Notes: generated by a model from the sequence alone, not told the origin. Shown: positions 16,328 through 25,566, counted from the stretch's first letter. The stretch: DNA of 64,000 bases from Taibaiella soli (GCF_003236175.1 NZ_QKTW01000022.1:183309-247308); one strand, 5' to 3'. Numbers and translations are program-made.

Positions 16328-16696
16328 TTAATACAGTAATGCCTGCCGCTTTTTGTTTTGCCAGCCGGCTTCGCTTTTCCATTCGGTAAAATAAATAATG
16401 AGATCAGCATCCGATTTCCACTCCGTGAAATAGATCGTCTTTTTGGCTTCACCTTTGTATTCTGTGAAAAACCAGATACCGTTATTATCTCTGGCATCTA
16501 CCTCGCTGGAATATTTTGCTTTGTAAACAACCAGATCGGCCTCCGATTTCCATTTGGTGACATAGACTTTCACATCAGCATCGCCCTTATAAGTGGTAGA
16601 ATATATTTTTTGTCCTGGTGAAGAAAACGGCACCACAATTGCCATGACGGAAATCACGGAACAAAGCGCAGAAAATGTTGTTTTTTTGTGGCGCAT
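16328..16696 (-). CDS. DUF6150-family secreted repeat protein, 122 aa
   Basis: An N-terminal signal (residues 1 to about 28, ending FSSPGQ) precedes a chain of short repeats with the pattern YxTxYKxxAD: IYSTTYKGDADVKVY, VTKWKSEADLVVY, FTEYKGEAKKTIYF, FTEWKSDADLIIYF and FTEWKSEAGW. This is the DUF6150 pattern that I associate with Bacteroidota, a probable solenoid of beta strands. Function is unknown. The gene is divergent from ispD and is followed on its own strand by the 21-bp palindrome array. Confidence 0.8.
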   Translation of the reverse strand: MRHKKTTFSALCSVISVMAIVVPFSSPGQKIYSTTYKGDADVKVYVTKWKSEADLVVYKAKYSSEVDARDNNGIWFFTEYKGEAKKTIYFTEWKSDADLIIYFTEWKSEAGWQNKKRQALLY

Positions 16697-16756
16697 AATT
16701 GCGGGTTGTAGCTCAAAATTAGAAAATTCAGCGCCGTAAACATGTTAATGTAAGTA

Positions 16757-17440
16757 ATGAGTACAAACGAAAATACATACGCCGTTATCGTAGCCGGAGG
16801 GCAGGGAACCCGCATGGGCACCGCATTGCCGAAGCAGTTTTTAGATCTGGATGGTAAGCCAGTATTGTATCATAGCATCAAGGCATTTGCAGATGCGATG
16901 CCAGGCATTCACCTGATATTGGTTTTGCCTGCGCATCAGATTAGTTATGCGCAAATGATATTGCAGGCATTTGAGCAACGCATTGATCTGACGATTGTGG
17001 CTGGTGGCGAAACACGTTTCCACAGTGTGCAGAATGGTTTAAATGCGATATCCGGCGAAGGCATTGTATTTATTCACGACGGTGTGCGTCCGCTGGTTTC
17101 GGCTGCGTTGATTCACCGCTGTTATGAAATGGCTCTGGAAAAAGGCAGCGCCATTCCGGTCACACCTGCGATTGACAGTATGCGAATGATTAAAGGAACC
17201 GACAGTGAACCGGTAGACCGCACGCAATTGCGCATTGTACAGACACCGCAAACATTTAGAACAGATGTTATAAAACCTGCTTTTGAACAATCGTATAACG
17301 CTGCATTTACAGATGAAGCCAGTGTTTTAGAGGCTTCCGGAAAAAAAGTTTATCTGGTAGAAGGAGACCGTAGTAATTTGAAAATCACAACTCCTGAAGA
17401 TTTATTAATTGCTGAAGTGTTGATTAAAAGCATGTTCTAA
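16757..17440 (+). CDS. ispD: 2-C-methyl-D-erythritol 4-phosphate cytidylyltransferase
   Basis: Third enzyme of the MEP isoprenoid pathway, joining MEP and CTP to CDP-ME. The 227-aa length is normal. The nucleotide-binding loop is VAGGQGTRMGTALPKQF (from about residue 12). Other conserved segments are FIHDGVRPLVS, TPAIDSM, DRTQLRIVQTPQTF and the C-terminal NLKITTPEDLLIAE. It stands alone between the divergent DUF6150 gene and the kelch gene; no ispF is fused or adjacent. Confidence 0.96.
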   Translation: MSTNENTYAVIVAGGQGTRMGTALPKQFLDLDGKPVLYHSIKAFADAMPGIHLILVLPAHQISYAQMILQAFEQRIDLTIVAGGETRFHSVQNGLNAISGEGIVFIHDGVRPLVSAALIHRCYEMALEKGSAIPVTPAIDSMRMIKGTDSEPVDRTQLRIVQTPQTFRTDVIKPAFEQSYNAAFTDEASVLEASGKKVYLVEGDRSNLKITTPEDLLIAEVLIKSMF

Positions 17441-17528
17441 TAAAAATTTGGGAATAAAAAACGAAATAATTAAAGATAATTTCGCGCCAAATCCTTTTTA
17501 AACGTCTTAGAATCTTCAATTACTCCGT

Positions 17529-18752
17529 ATGAAAAAAGCTTTGTTTACAGCATTGCTGTGTTTTTCTGTGTCCTGCATTTTCGGACAACAATTTATGTGG
17601 ACTACGAGAGCGCCTATGCCTTCCCCCCGACACTCTATGAGTTGCGTAGCAATTAACGACACTATTTATGCTTTGGGTGGTAACAACGGTACTACCACAC
17701 TCGCTACAGCTGAAGCTTACAATGTACAAACAAATACCTGGCGTACACTGCCACCTATGCCGGCAGCCTGCGCAGAGATGGTTGCAGAGCAGGTGAATGG
17801 CAAGATTTATATCATGGGCGGCTATGATGCAACACAGGGCGGTAGTCTTAGCTCATTATTCATCTATGATCCGGCAACGAACAGCTGGAGTACCGGCGCT
17901 TCTATGCCTGGCCCAAGATCGCAGATGGTTTCTTGTACGCTCAATAATAAAATTTACGTAACGGGCGGCTGGCCTAATTCCTATACGAATCTTTTTATTT
18001 ACGATCCGGCTACCAATACCTGGACCAGCACAGGAAATGCGTCGCTGACGAATGGCGTAATGCAGGTTAACTGCGGTGTGGCTGCAAACGGTCATTTTTA
18101 TGTACTGGGCGGACGTTATGGTACGACGCCGGTAAACTACAACCAGGTTTATGATACTACAACGAACAGCTGGACTACCAAAGCGGCAATGCCTGCACCG
18201 ATTTTTGTTTGCGCAGCTGCATTTTATCGCGATAAAATTCACGTTTTAGGCGGCGGTACCGATTGGGAGGGTTATTTCAATCTCCGCAACAGTCACTACG
18301 AATATGATCCTGTAGCTAATATCTGGACTGCAGATTCAAGCATTCCGATTAAATTATCCCGTCAGTCGGCAATTACCGTTCATGATACGATGTACATGCT
18401 TGGCGGTAATGGCAACAATGCGACAGCGACGACCAATTATGCATCGGGTGTGGTTTATGCGTATACGCCGTTGCCTGTTTCCACTGCAGTAAACACTGTT
18501 GTTGCAGAAAAACTGATGTCTTTCTATCCGAATCCGGCAACGAATCAGGTAAATATTACGCTGGAGGCAAATAGCGGTGCTTCGGAAAACACCGTGTTGT
18601 TAAGAGATTATTCAGGGAAAATGATCATCGCTCAAAACTTCGCCGGAAATACAGTATCCATTAATACCAGCAATATTCCATCCGGCATTTACCTGCTGAC
18701 TGTTGCTAATGGTTCATCCGCGACTACAGAAAAGCTGGTCATCATGCACTAA
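17529..18752 (+). CDS. Kelch-repeat secreted protein with T9SS sorting domain
   Basis: A 407-aa exported protein. Signal peptide MKKALFTALLCFSVSCIFGQ, then about six kelch motifs (for example IYALGGNNGTTTLATAEAYN, IYIMGGYDATQGGSL, IYVTGGWPNSYT, FYVLGGRYGTTPVNYNQ, IHVLGGGTDW, MYMLGGNGNNA), enough for a beta-propeller. The C-terminal ~75 residues starting at SFYPNPATNQVNITLE and ending TEKLVIMH are a type A T9SS tail, so it should be anchored or released at the surface. Its ligand is unknown. A strong terminator follows. Confidence 0.92.
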   Translation: MKKALFTALLCFSVSCIFGQQFMWTTRAPMPSPRHSMSCVAINDTIYALGGNNGTTTLATAEAYNVQTNTWRTLPPMPAACAEMVAEQVNGKIYIMGGYDATQGGSLSSLFIYDPATNSWSTGASMPGPRSQMVSCTLNNKIYVTGGWPNSYTNLFIYDPATNTWTSTGNASLTNGVMQVNCGVAANGHFYVLGGRYGTTPVNYNQVYDTTTNSWTTKAAMPAPIFVCAAAFYRDKIHVLGGGTDWEGYFNLRNSHYEYDPVANIWTADSSIPIKLSRQSAITVHDTMYMLGGNGNNATATTNYASGVVYAYTPLPVSTAVNTVVAEKLMSFYPNPATNQVNITLEANSGASENTVLLRDYSGKMIIAQNFAGNTVSINTSNIPSGIYLLTVANGSSATTEKLVIMH

Positions 18753-18771
18753 TTATATTTTTACTCATTGT

Positions 18772-18808
18772 AAAACCTGGAACTTATCAAACGGTTCCAG
18801 GTTTTTTT
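18772..18808 (+). terminator. Intrinsic terminator of the kelch gene
   Basis: AAAACCTGGAAC and GTTCCAGGTTTT form a perfect 12-bp stem with a 10-nt loop and a T7 tail, 20 bp after the stop. Confidence 0.93.
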
Positions 18809-18875
18809 ATGGATGCTCACCAATTCTGGCACGCATTTTATTGTGATAGCTTGTAATTTTGAATGACTTATAATT

Positions 18876-19886
18876 TTGAAAACGACGTACTTGAACGATA
18901 AACGCTACTACATCCGCAAACGGCAATCTATGGCAATATTGTTGCTGATTGCTTTGCTTTTTCCAGCTTCACCGGCTTTTTCCCAGGCAAAAGATGTACA
19001 GGGTAAACAACCAACTCAGGGCAAAGACAGCAGCATTTTCGACCTGCCGATACAAATGGATGAGGTGACTGTCAAAGCCGCTCGCGGCGGGTGGGATATA
19101 GAAGGGTTTATCCGCCGGGTAAAAACAGATACTACTTTTTACAAAGCGTTTCGCGCGTTGCATCTTGTGTCTTATAAAGCAGCCAACGATATAAAGATTT
19201 TTGATAAAAACGGCGGCACCGAAGCTTCTTTAAATAGCAGAACAGAGCAGTTTGTCAATGGCCGCTGTCGCAGCATGAAAGTGCTGGACGAAAAAACGAC
19301 CGGTGATTTTTACAAGAATAATGGCGATTACCGCTATTACACGGCTGCGCTTTATGCCTCTCTATTTTTTACAAAACCAGGTCAGGAAGTGTGCGGTGAA
19401 GACGATATCATTGCCGGGCACGCGCTGGAAGCTGAAGGCAAAGGAGCAATGGAGAAAAACAAAGCCCAGCTCAAACAGCTGATCTTTAATCCCGGAAGTC
19501 CGGTAAAAGGTGTTCCTTTTGTTGGAAATAAAGCCGGCATTTTTGAGCCGGATATCGCTAAGATGTACAATTTTAGACTGCAATCGGTTGAGTTTGAAGG
19601 GGAGGAATGCTATTTGTTTGCAGCCGTTCCCAAACCAGAATATTCCTCCCAGGTTGTCTACAACGAACTGAGTACCTGGTTCCGGAAATCAGATTATGCT
19701 ATACTTGCCCGGAACTATTCACTTTCTTACCATACCGTCGTATTTGATTTTGATGTGCGTATGAAAGTCCGTCTTCAAAATGTGCACGGCCGATTACTCC
19801 CGTCCAGTATCGATTATAATGGGAATTGGTATGCGTTTACCAAAGGCAGGGAACGGAGTGCGTTTACTGCTGTGTTCACTTACTAA
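18876..19886 (+). CDS. Secreted protein of unknown function, 336 aa
   Basis: The likely start is TTG at 18876, giving a long basic n-region (LNDKRYYIRKRQS) before the hydrophobic core AILLLIALLFPASPAFSQ. Starting at the internal ATG (residue 19) would leave no positive n-region. After the signal comes MDEVTVKAARGG, reminiscent of the linker after carboxypeptidase-regulatory domains in Bacteroidota outer-membrane proteins. A domain with three Cys residues and beta-rich C-terminal segments (FRLQSVEFEGEECYLF, HTVVFDFDVRMKVRL) follows. It resembles the N-terminal part of DUF5686-like proteins without a barrel, but I cannot assign it. Confidence 0.6.
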   Translation: MKTTYLNDKRYYIRKRQSMAILLLIALLFPASPAFSQAKDVQGKQPTQGKDSSIFDLPIQMDEVTVKAARGGWDIEGFIRRVKTDTTFYKAFRALHLVSYKAANDIKIFDKNGGTEASLNSRTEQFVNGRCRSMKVLDEKTTGDFYKNNGDYRYYTAALYASLFFTKPGQEVCGEDDIIAGHALEAEGKGAMEKNKAQLKQLIFNPGSPVKGVPFVGNKAGIFEPDIAKMYNFRLQSVEFEGEECYLFAAVPKPEYSSQVVYNELSTWFRKSDYAILARNYSLSYHTVVFDFDVRMKVRLQNVHGRLLPSSIDYNGNWYAFTKGRERSAFTAVFTY

Positions 19887-20318
19887 ATGTGGGGGAATGT
19901 GTTTTAATGTGATAAATGTGATGCCCATACCATAATATAGAATGTGGAAATATGGAATGTGGGAAATGTGTTTTAATGTGATAAATGTGATGCCATACCT
20001 TAATATATAATGTGGAAATATGGAATGTGGGAAATGTGTTCCAATGTGATAAATGTGATGCTCATACCAAAATGTAGGATTTGGGGAATGTGTTTTAATG
20101 TGTTTTAATGTGATCATGCAGTTGGTGTGATCGTATCGGATGTCGGAGGACGTACCTAACACATTCATCACATTAAAACACATTAAACACATTAAAACAC
20201 ATTAAAGCACATTAAAACACATTCATCACATTGGAACACATTAACCACAATAAAGCACATTAAACACATTCATCACATTAAAACACATTCCCAAAGCACA
20301 TTCCCCGCATTAAATAAG
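19886..20318. repeat. Large mirrored repeat (AATGTG words), ~430 bp
   Basis: The left half (19886-20115) is three copies of a ~78-bp unit built from AATGTGTTTTAATGTG and ATAAATGTGATG words. The right half (20158-20318) is built from the reverse complements (CACATTAAAACACATT, CACATTCATCACATT). The halves can pair over about 160 bp or more. It overlaps the stop of the preceding gene and ends at the dnaG promoter. Confidence 0.85.
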
Positions 20319-20326
20319 TATCTTCG
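20319..20326 (+). promoter_or_regulatory. Near-consensus -7 element (TATCTTCG) for dnaG
   Basis: Seven of eight positions fit the TAnnTTTG consensus pattern, ending 10 bp before the dnaG ATG, implying a very short or absent leader. Confidence 0.4.
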
Positions 20327-20336
20327 CTGATCCAGA

Positions 20337-22289
20337 ATGATTTCCCAGAATTCCATAAATGAAGTGTTGGCACGGGCTGATGTGATTGACATCATCGGGC
20401 AGTTTATAAGGTTGAAGAAAAGAGGTGCGAACTATATCGCGAATTGCCCTTTTCACAACGAGAAAACACCTTCATTTTATGTGTCTGCGGCCAAAGGCAT
20501 TTATAAATGTTTTGGCTGTGGCAAAGGCGGCAACGTGGTTACATTCATACAAGATCACGAAAAACTCACGTATCCTGAAGCCATTCGCTGGCTGGCCAGT
20601 TATTACAAAATAGAACTGGAGGAAACGGAGAAAACGCCGGAGCAAAAAGAACAGCAGCTGGCAGAAGAAAGTCTGCGCATTCTCAATGAATATGCTGCGA
20701 CTTATTTTCAGGAAAATTTAATGACCGACGAAGGCCAGGCGATCGGTCTTTCGTATTTCAAACAACGTGGTTTCCGGAAGGATACGCTGGAGAAATTCCG
20801 TTTGGGCTATTGTTCCGAAAGCGGTGAAGCTTTTGCCAAAACGGCTATTCTGAAAGGTTACAATGTAGCCTTGATGGAGAAATCCGGATTGGTCAAGAAC
20901 CGCAATGGTATGTATTACGATTCATACCGCGGTCGTGTGATTTTTCCGATACAAAGCATGACCGGCCGCGTGCTGGGTTTTGGTGCCCGTATTCTCAAAA
21001 GCAACGAGAAAGCGCCGAAATACATCAATACACCGGAAAACGAACTCTACATCAAGAGCAAAGTGCTCTATGGCATGTACCAGAGCCGGCAGACAATCAG
21101 TAAGCTGGATGAATGTTTTCTGGTAGAAGGTTATACCGATGTGATTTCATTGCACCAGGGCGGCGTAGAGAATGTTGTCGCGAGCAGCGGTACTTCACTG
21201 ACTGAAGATCAGTTGCGGTTGATCGGGCAGCTGACTAAAAACCTGACCATCCTTTATGATGGTGATAGTGCCGGTATCAAAGCAGCGTTGCGTGGTCTTG
21301 ATATGGCCCTTTCACAAAGCTTCAACGTGCAGCTGGTGCTTTTGCCGGAAGGCGAAGATCCGGATAGTTTTGTGCAAAAATCCGGTGCTGCGCAGTTTCA
21401 CGAGTATGTAAAAACACATAAGCAGGATGTAATTGGTTTCAGGCTGGAAGTCGGCATGAAAGAGGTTGGTACTGATCCTGTCAAGAAATCGAAGTTGGTA
21501 AATGAAATTGCAGAAAGCATTTCGCGTATCAATAAAGCCGAAGATTTTGCGTTGCAGGATTATTTTATCCGTACCGCGGCAACAAAGCTGGCGGTTGATG
21601 AAAACGGACTGGTAACGCTGGTTAATAAATACATCCGCGAGCGCCTCGATCAGGAAAAACGGCATCAGGAAAACAAGCAGGTCCGTAATATCCCAGAGCC
21701 AGGACCAGAACAATTTGTAGAAGACGAGCATGGTTATACAGTGCCGTCGTCGCAGCCAACGGACGATCCGCAGGAATGGGAACTGGTGCGTGTATTGCTG
21801 GAGCATGGCTACAAGCCGATGGGAGAAAACAGTAATGTAACGACTACCATCAACGAACGTATTGATCCGGATTTGATCGATAGCCAATTGGCACGGCAGA
21901 TCTACGACCATTATTATAATTATCTTGCATCTTACCATACTTCACCAGAGCTGAGTTATTTCACCAACTTCCCCGATACGAGCGTGCAGCAGAAGATGAC
22001 CTCTTTATTGCACATCAGAAATGAGATTAGCCCTAAGTGGAAAGAAAACTATGGTATCGAAGCCCTGCACGGAGAGCTCAACTACATCAATGAAGTGGAG
22101 AGCTGTCTGATCTATTTTGAAATCAAAAAGCTGAAAGCCGTATTGGCAGAAGTTTGGGTACGGATAAAAGAAGAGAAAGACCCACAGCGTATTTCCATCT
22201 TGCAGCAATCAATCATCCAGCTGCAGAGAGATCTGGCGGATATTCTGAAAAAAAATGCCACAGTAGTTTTCAGGACTACGCAGCGGTAG
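20337..22289 (+). CDS. dnaG: DNA primase
   Basis: Makes RNA primers at the replication fork with DnaB. The 650-aa protein carries the CHC2 zinc finger (C37, H40, C58, C61 in NCPFHNEKTPSF and YKCFGCGKGGN), the catalytic core and the TOPRIM domain (LVEGYTDVIS about 260, LYDGDSAGIKA about 305). Its C-terminal region is the divergent helicase-interaction part. Length and domain order are normal. It is a single gene that directly follows the large mirrored repeat. Confidence 0.97.
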   Translation: MISQNSINEVLARADVIDIIGQFIRLKKRGANYIANCPFHNEKTPSFYVSAAKGIYKCFGCGKGGNVVTFIQDHEKLTYPEAIRWLASYYKIELEETEKTPEQKEQQLAEESLRILNEYAATYFQENLMTDEGQAIGLSYFKQRGFRKDTLEKFRLGYCSESGEAFAKTAILKGYNVALMEKSGLVKNRNGMYYDSYRGRVIFPIQSMTGRVLGFGARILKSNEKAPKYINTPENELYIKSKVLYGMYQSRQTISKLDECFLVEGYTDVISLHQGGVENVVASSGTSLTEDQLRLIGQLTKNLTILYDGDSAGIKAALRGLDMALSQSFNVQLVLLPEGEDPDSFVQKSGAAQFHEYVKTHKQDVIGFRLEVGMKEVGTDPVKKSKLVNEIAESISRINKAEDFALQDYFIRTAATKLAVDENGLVTLVNKYIRERLDQEKRHQENKQVRNIPEPGPEQFVEDEHGYTVPSSQPTDDPQEWELVRVLLEHGYKPMGENSNVTTTINERIDPDLIDSQLARQIYDHYYNYLASYHTSPELSYFTNFPDTSVQQKMTSLLHIRNEISPKWKENYGIEALHGELNYINEVESCLIYFEIKKLKAVLAEVWVRIKEEKDPQRISILQQSIIQLQRDLADILKKNATVVFRTTQR

Positions 22290-22494
22290 CAGAAAATTCA
22301 AAATTCAAAATTCAAAACAAGGCCAGTGTTATTTCGTGTCATGTCGAGGGAACGAGATATAGCGAAATTTAGGACGCTTGCGTTTTTAAGCAGTAAATTC
22401 CTGGGTTGACGTTTTTCAGAATTCATCGCTCACCTTCGCCATTGCCTATTCACGCGATTTTTGCTAATTTCATCGCGTATGAAAACGCCTTCCT
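22290..22494. other. Intergenic spacer with short repeats
   Basis: Contains three AAAATTC words at 22294-22317 and one copy of the dispersed motif GTCATGTCGAGGGAACGAG near 22336, related to the arms in the 38.7-kb and 57.4-kb repeats. No gene is seen. Confidence 0.5.
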
Positions 22495-24258
22495 ATGCTT
22501 CGAACCACCGCCTTATTTTTATTAATCCTTTTTGCTGGCAATCTTTCTGCGCAACCCATTTCTTACGTAAAACCCACGACGCCGGCTGCTCAGGATACTG
22601 CATTTAACCGCGGTTCCGGTATTAAATCAATTGCAGTTTCAAAAACTAATTTAAAACGTCTGACGAATTTGGGGGAGGTTTGGGGTTTTCTCAAATACTA
22701 TCATCCTGCGGTTTGTTCCGGACAGTTTAACTGGGATGCACAACTATTCCGTTTTTTGCCACGCTATCTAAAAGCTTCGGATGACGCTGCTGCTTACAAG
22801 ATGATTGAAAATGAGCTGGACAGTCTGGGTGCAGTAAAGCTCTGTAAGAAATGCGGGGAGAAGGAAAAAGGAGAAATTCTGCAAGCAGATTACGGACATA
22901 TTTTTGATAATGGAAATCTGCCGAATTCCCTGACAACGAAATTGGGTTTTATTCGAGACAATCATTCAGAGGAAGGGGAGCATTACTATATCGCGAAAAT
23001 CAAAAATGTTGGTAATCCGGAATTCAAAAATGAGATTGCTTACGATGGTGACATCTATCCGGATGCCGGTTTGCGTCTGCTTGCCTTGTATCGCTACTGG
23101 AACATGATCCAGTATTTTTATCCTTACAGAGATGTGATTGGTGAAAAATGGAGCGATGTGTTGCTGCGGCTAATACCTGTTTTCATCAATGCAAAAAATG
23201 TGACCGATTACGAGATGGCTTGTGTTGCGCTTGTGAACAGCATTCATGATGGCCATGCCAGCATTGGACTGAAACGTGTTGTTGTCGAAAACTATTTTGG
23301 GAAATATATCACGCCGCTGAGAACTTCATTTATTGAAGGTAAACTGGTTGTTGTGGGCAATTTCATGGATACCCTGAATGTCGCTGCTAATTTTCAAAAA
23401 GGGGATGTCATCGAAAAAATAGACGGGATGTCCGTTGAGCAGCTGGTCAAAAAATATTTGCACCTGATGCCGGGTTCGAATCAGCCTTATCAATACGCGG
23501 TGTTGTCGTATCCTACCGGACCATTATTCCGGAGTGCAAAACCAATTGCGCATATCCAGATTAGACGAAATGGTGCATTAAAAACAATTACGCAACGCAA
23601 GTTTGATGCCGGCAATTATAGCAAAACTATTTTCGAACATCTCCGGAAAATTGGTCAACCAGATTCCGCATTTCAGGTGTTGCCGGGAAATATTGGTTAC
23701 ATCTATCCTGCATTGCTTAAGCAGGACGATATTGATAAGATCAAGCAAGATTTTTTGAATACCAAAGGTCTCATTATCGATTTGCGTTGCTATCCTGCGA
23801 CCTTTATGCCATTTGTTTACGGGCAATGGCTGAAGTGTGAGTCGTCTGTTTTTGCAAAGGCGTCTACTATGAGTTTACGGAGACCGGGCAGTTTTTATGA
23901 CGATCCAATCCCGCCTAATGGGGAGCACAATCCCGCGTGTTATAATAAGAAGATTGTGATCATCGTCAATGAAAAAACGATGAGTCAGGCCGAATACACC
24001 ACCATGGCGCTGTCAACGGCGGCTAAAGTGACCGTTCTTGGTAGCCAGACAGCGGGTGCTGACGGCGATATTTCGGCTATTGTTTTACCGGGAGATATTA
24101 AAACTGCTATTTCCGGCGTCGGTATCTTTTATCCGGACGGCAGTGCTACGCAAAGAAAAGGTGTGAAGATTGACAAAGAGGTAAAACCGACCATTAAAGG
24201 AGTGGTTGCCGGGCGTGATGAATTGCTGGAAGCTGCTCTGGCGATCATTGGTAATTAG
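22495..24258 (+). CDS. S41-family peptidase, secreted
   Basis: A 587-aa paralogue of the S41 peptidase at 13851 but without a T9SS tail. Signal peptide MLRTTALFLLILFAGNLSAQ. The shared N-terminal block is GEVWGFLKYYHPAV, followed by YRYWNMIQYFYPY. The nucleophile is Ser497 in MSQAEYT, followed by GSQTAGADGD. As in the paralogue no dyad Lys is obvious, whereas SIHDGHASIGL supplies a conserved His254. It lacks a sorting domain, so a periplasmic location is likelier than surface display. An out-of-frame ATG at 22479 was rejected as start. Confidence 0.88.
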   Translation: MLRTTALFLLILFAGNLSAQPISYVKPTTPAAQDTAFNRGSGIKSIAVSKTNLKRLTNLGEVWGFLKYYHPAVCSGQFNWDAQLFRFLPRYLKASDDAAAYKMIENELDSLGAVKLCKKCGEKEKGEILQADYGHIFDNGNLPNSLTTKLGFIRDNHSEEGEHYYIAKIKNVGNPEFKNEIAYDGDIYPDAGLRLLALYRYWNMIQYFYPYRDVIGEKWSDVLLRLIPVFINAKNVTDYEMACVALVNSIHDGHASIGLKRVVVENYFGKYITPLRTSFIEGKLVVVGNFMDTLNVAANFQKGDVIEKIDGMSVEQLVKKYLHLMPGSNQPYQYAVLSYPTGPLFRSAKPIAHIQIRRNGALKTITQRKFDAGNYSKTIFEHLRKIGQPDSAFQVLPGNIGYIYPALLKQDDIDKIKQDFLNTKGLIIDLRCYPATFMPFVYGQWLKCESSVFAKASTMSLRRPGSFYDDPIPPNGEHNPACYNKKIVIIVNEKTMSQAEYTTMALSTAAKVTVLGSQTAGADGDISAIVLPGDIKTAISGVGIFYPDGSATQRKGVKIDKEVKPTIKGVVAGRDELLEAALAIIGN

Positions 24259-24320
24259 CTCAGCTCTGCTCTGCAATTTTACCACCTATAACTTAAAACG
24301 AACAATTTATAACCTACTTC

Positions 24321-24707
24321 TTAGTTCACATCAAACCATACCGGGTTTTTATCGTCCCAGTCGCCGTTGTAATTGATGGTTAGCTCCTCGTTTGCGTTGA
24401 TGTCACGAACGGTTGTTATCGTAATGGTTGTTGCTTCGTAGTCCATTAAGTATTCGCAGTTGGAATTGTAGGAATGGTTGTAGATAGAGACATAACCCAA
24501 TGCCATGCAGCATTTTTTCTCTTCATTGGGCAGCCATTCAAAAATATAGTCGTGGAGCAAAGTCTGGTCCAGATGAAGGCGGTCCAGATTGTCCATTACA
24601 ATAACCGGTGCTATTTCAATGATTGTGTGTGCTGGAATATCGGAAGCGGAAAAAACACCTCGTCCCTTTCCTTCGATATCGTCGATATAAAGTTTATTGT
24701 AAATCAT
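24321..24707 (-). CDS. SET-domain protein
   Basis: A 128-aa single-domain SET protein, a candidate protein-lysine methyltransferase. The N-terminal GKGRGVFSASDIPAHTIIE, the SIYNHSYNSNCEY (NHS motif) and the C-terminal NEELTINYNGDW pseudoknot residues are all present. A longer frame from TTG 24731 was rejected because the -7 promoter element at 24716-24723 lies downstream of it. Small bacterial SET proteins are widespread in Bacteroidota; targets are unknown. Confidence 0.88.
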   Translation of the reverse strand: MIYNKLYIDDIEGKGRGVFSASDIPAHTIIEIAPVIVMDNLDRLHLDQTLLHDYIFEWLPNEEKKCCMALGYVSIYNHSYNSNCEYLMDYEATTITITTVRDINANEELTINYNGDWDDKNPVWFDVN

Positions 24708-24715
24708 TGTGTACA

Positions 24716-24723
24716 CAAAGATA
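24716..24723 (-). promoter_or_regulatory. -7 promoter element (TATCTTTG) for the SET gene
   Basis: The reverse complement reads TATCTTTG, 8 bp before the ATG at 24707, predicting a leaderless or nearly leaderless transcript. Confidence 0.55.
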
Positions 24724-24774
24724 CGCACCAATGTAAAATCTCTGCGAGGAAGTTCTTTTTATGAACCGTTTTTA

Positions 24775-24782
24775 TAGTTTTG
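24775..24782 (+). promoter_or_regulatory. -7 promoter element (TAGTTTTG) for the outer-membrane protein gene
   Basis: Matches TAnnTTTG, 19 bp before the ATG at 24802. Confidence 0.5.
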
Positions 24783-24801
24783 CGGCCAAATAAAATTATA
24801 T

Positions 24802-25566
24802 ATGAATTTTGGTTACACACTCAAAACCATCCTGGTAAGCCTTATCCTTGCCTTGCCCTTGCTGTCTCATGCTCAGGATGACGAAAATCGTCACCGGTGG
24901 ACAGAACGTTTCGAAATCGGTTATTCATTCTGCCTTTCCTCTGCAACATTCCAGTACAAAGAACACAAATTCGACAGCGAAAGTTTAACGGTAAGCGATA
25001 GCACGCACAGCGATAAAATCACTTCTAAGGGTGGTTTCGGCGCCACGCTCGGCACGTACTTCCCGATAGCAAAAATCGGTACCCGAGGCAGTCTTGCTAT
25101 CAGCACTACTTTCCTTTTTAATGCGATTGCGTGGGAGCCAGGTGGCTTTAGCTACTCATCCAACAGCCAGACCGGTACTACTTCTACAGGGTCCGGAACA
25201 ATGGAAATGGCATTGCCGATTGGTGTAGATTATAAATTCGGTTGTGATGCGATACAAGATAAAAGCAGACGTTTTTGTTATTCCCTGGGTGCTGGTTTTT
25301 ATCCGTCTTATACCATGACTGTTTACAAAGGTAACAATGGTACTGCCGGCCACCTGCTTCCTTATCTGAAAGGCGAAATAGGCTTTTTTGCGGGCATCTG
25401 CTTTAAAGCGCGTGCCACGTATTCTTTCGGTAATATTAAGTATGTCAGTTACGAAGAAAGCGGAGGTAATACAGCCATCAACCTGTCTGGTAAATCTGGC
25501 CTGACGCTTTCTTTGATTATGATGCCAATGTCGTGGAAATGGGGCAAAGCAGAGTGGTGGAGATAA
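24802..25566 (+). CDS. Hypothetical outer-membrane beta-barrel protein, 254 aa
   Basis: Signal peptide with core TILVSLILALPLLSHAQ. The mature part alternates amphipathic beta strands (ERFEIGYSFCLSS, RGSLAISTTFLFNAIAW, MEMALPIGVDYKFG, RFCYSLGAGFYPSY, KARATYSFGNIKY, GLTLSLIMMP) with Ser/Gly/Thr loops. This fits a small 8- to 10-strand barrel of the OmpA/PorT-like kind. No periplasmic domain is present. Function is unknown. It is a single gene with a strong downstream terminator. Confidence 0.75.
   Translation: MNFGYTLKTILVSLILALPLLSHAQDDENRHRWTERFEIGYSFCLSSATFQYKEHKFDSESLTVSDSTHSDKITSKGGFGATLGTYFPIAKIGTRGSLAISTTFLFNAIAWEPGGFSYSSNSQTGTTSTGSGTMEMALPIGVDYKFGCDAIQDKSRRFCYSLGAGFYPSYTMTVYKGNNGTAGHLLPYLKGEIGFFAGICFKARATYSFGNIKYVSYEESGGNTAINLSGKSGLTLSLIMMPMSWKWGKAEWWR

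Noticed and set aside
15949..16389. Heptad-repeat frames on both strands (plus 15949-16389, minus 15963-16253)
   Set aside because: They exist because the DNA repeat is 21 bp long. Differences between units fall on all codon positions, the minus frame starts at a GTG with no ribosome site, and neither has a recognisable family.
22479..22494. Upstream ATG for the second S41 peptidase (MKTPSYAS...)
   Set aside because: It is in a different frame from the peptidase; the in-frame ATG at 22495 gives a proper signal peptide.
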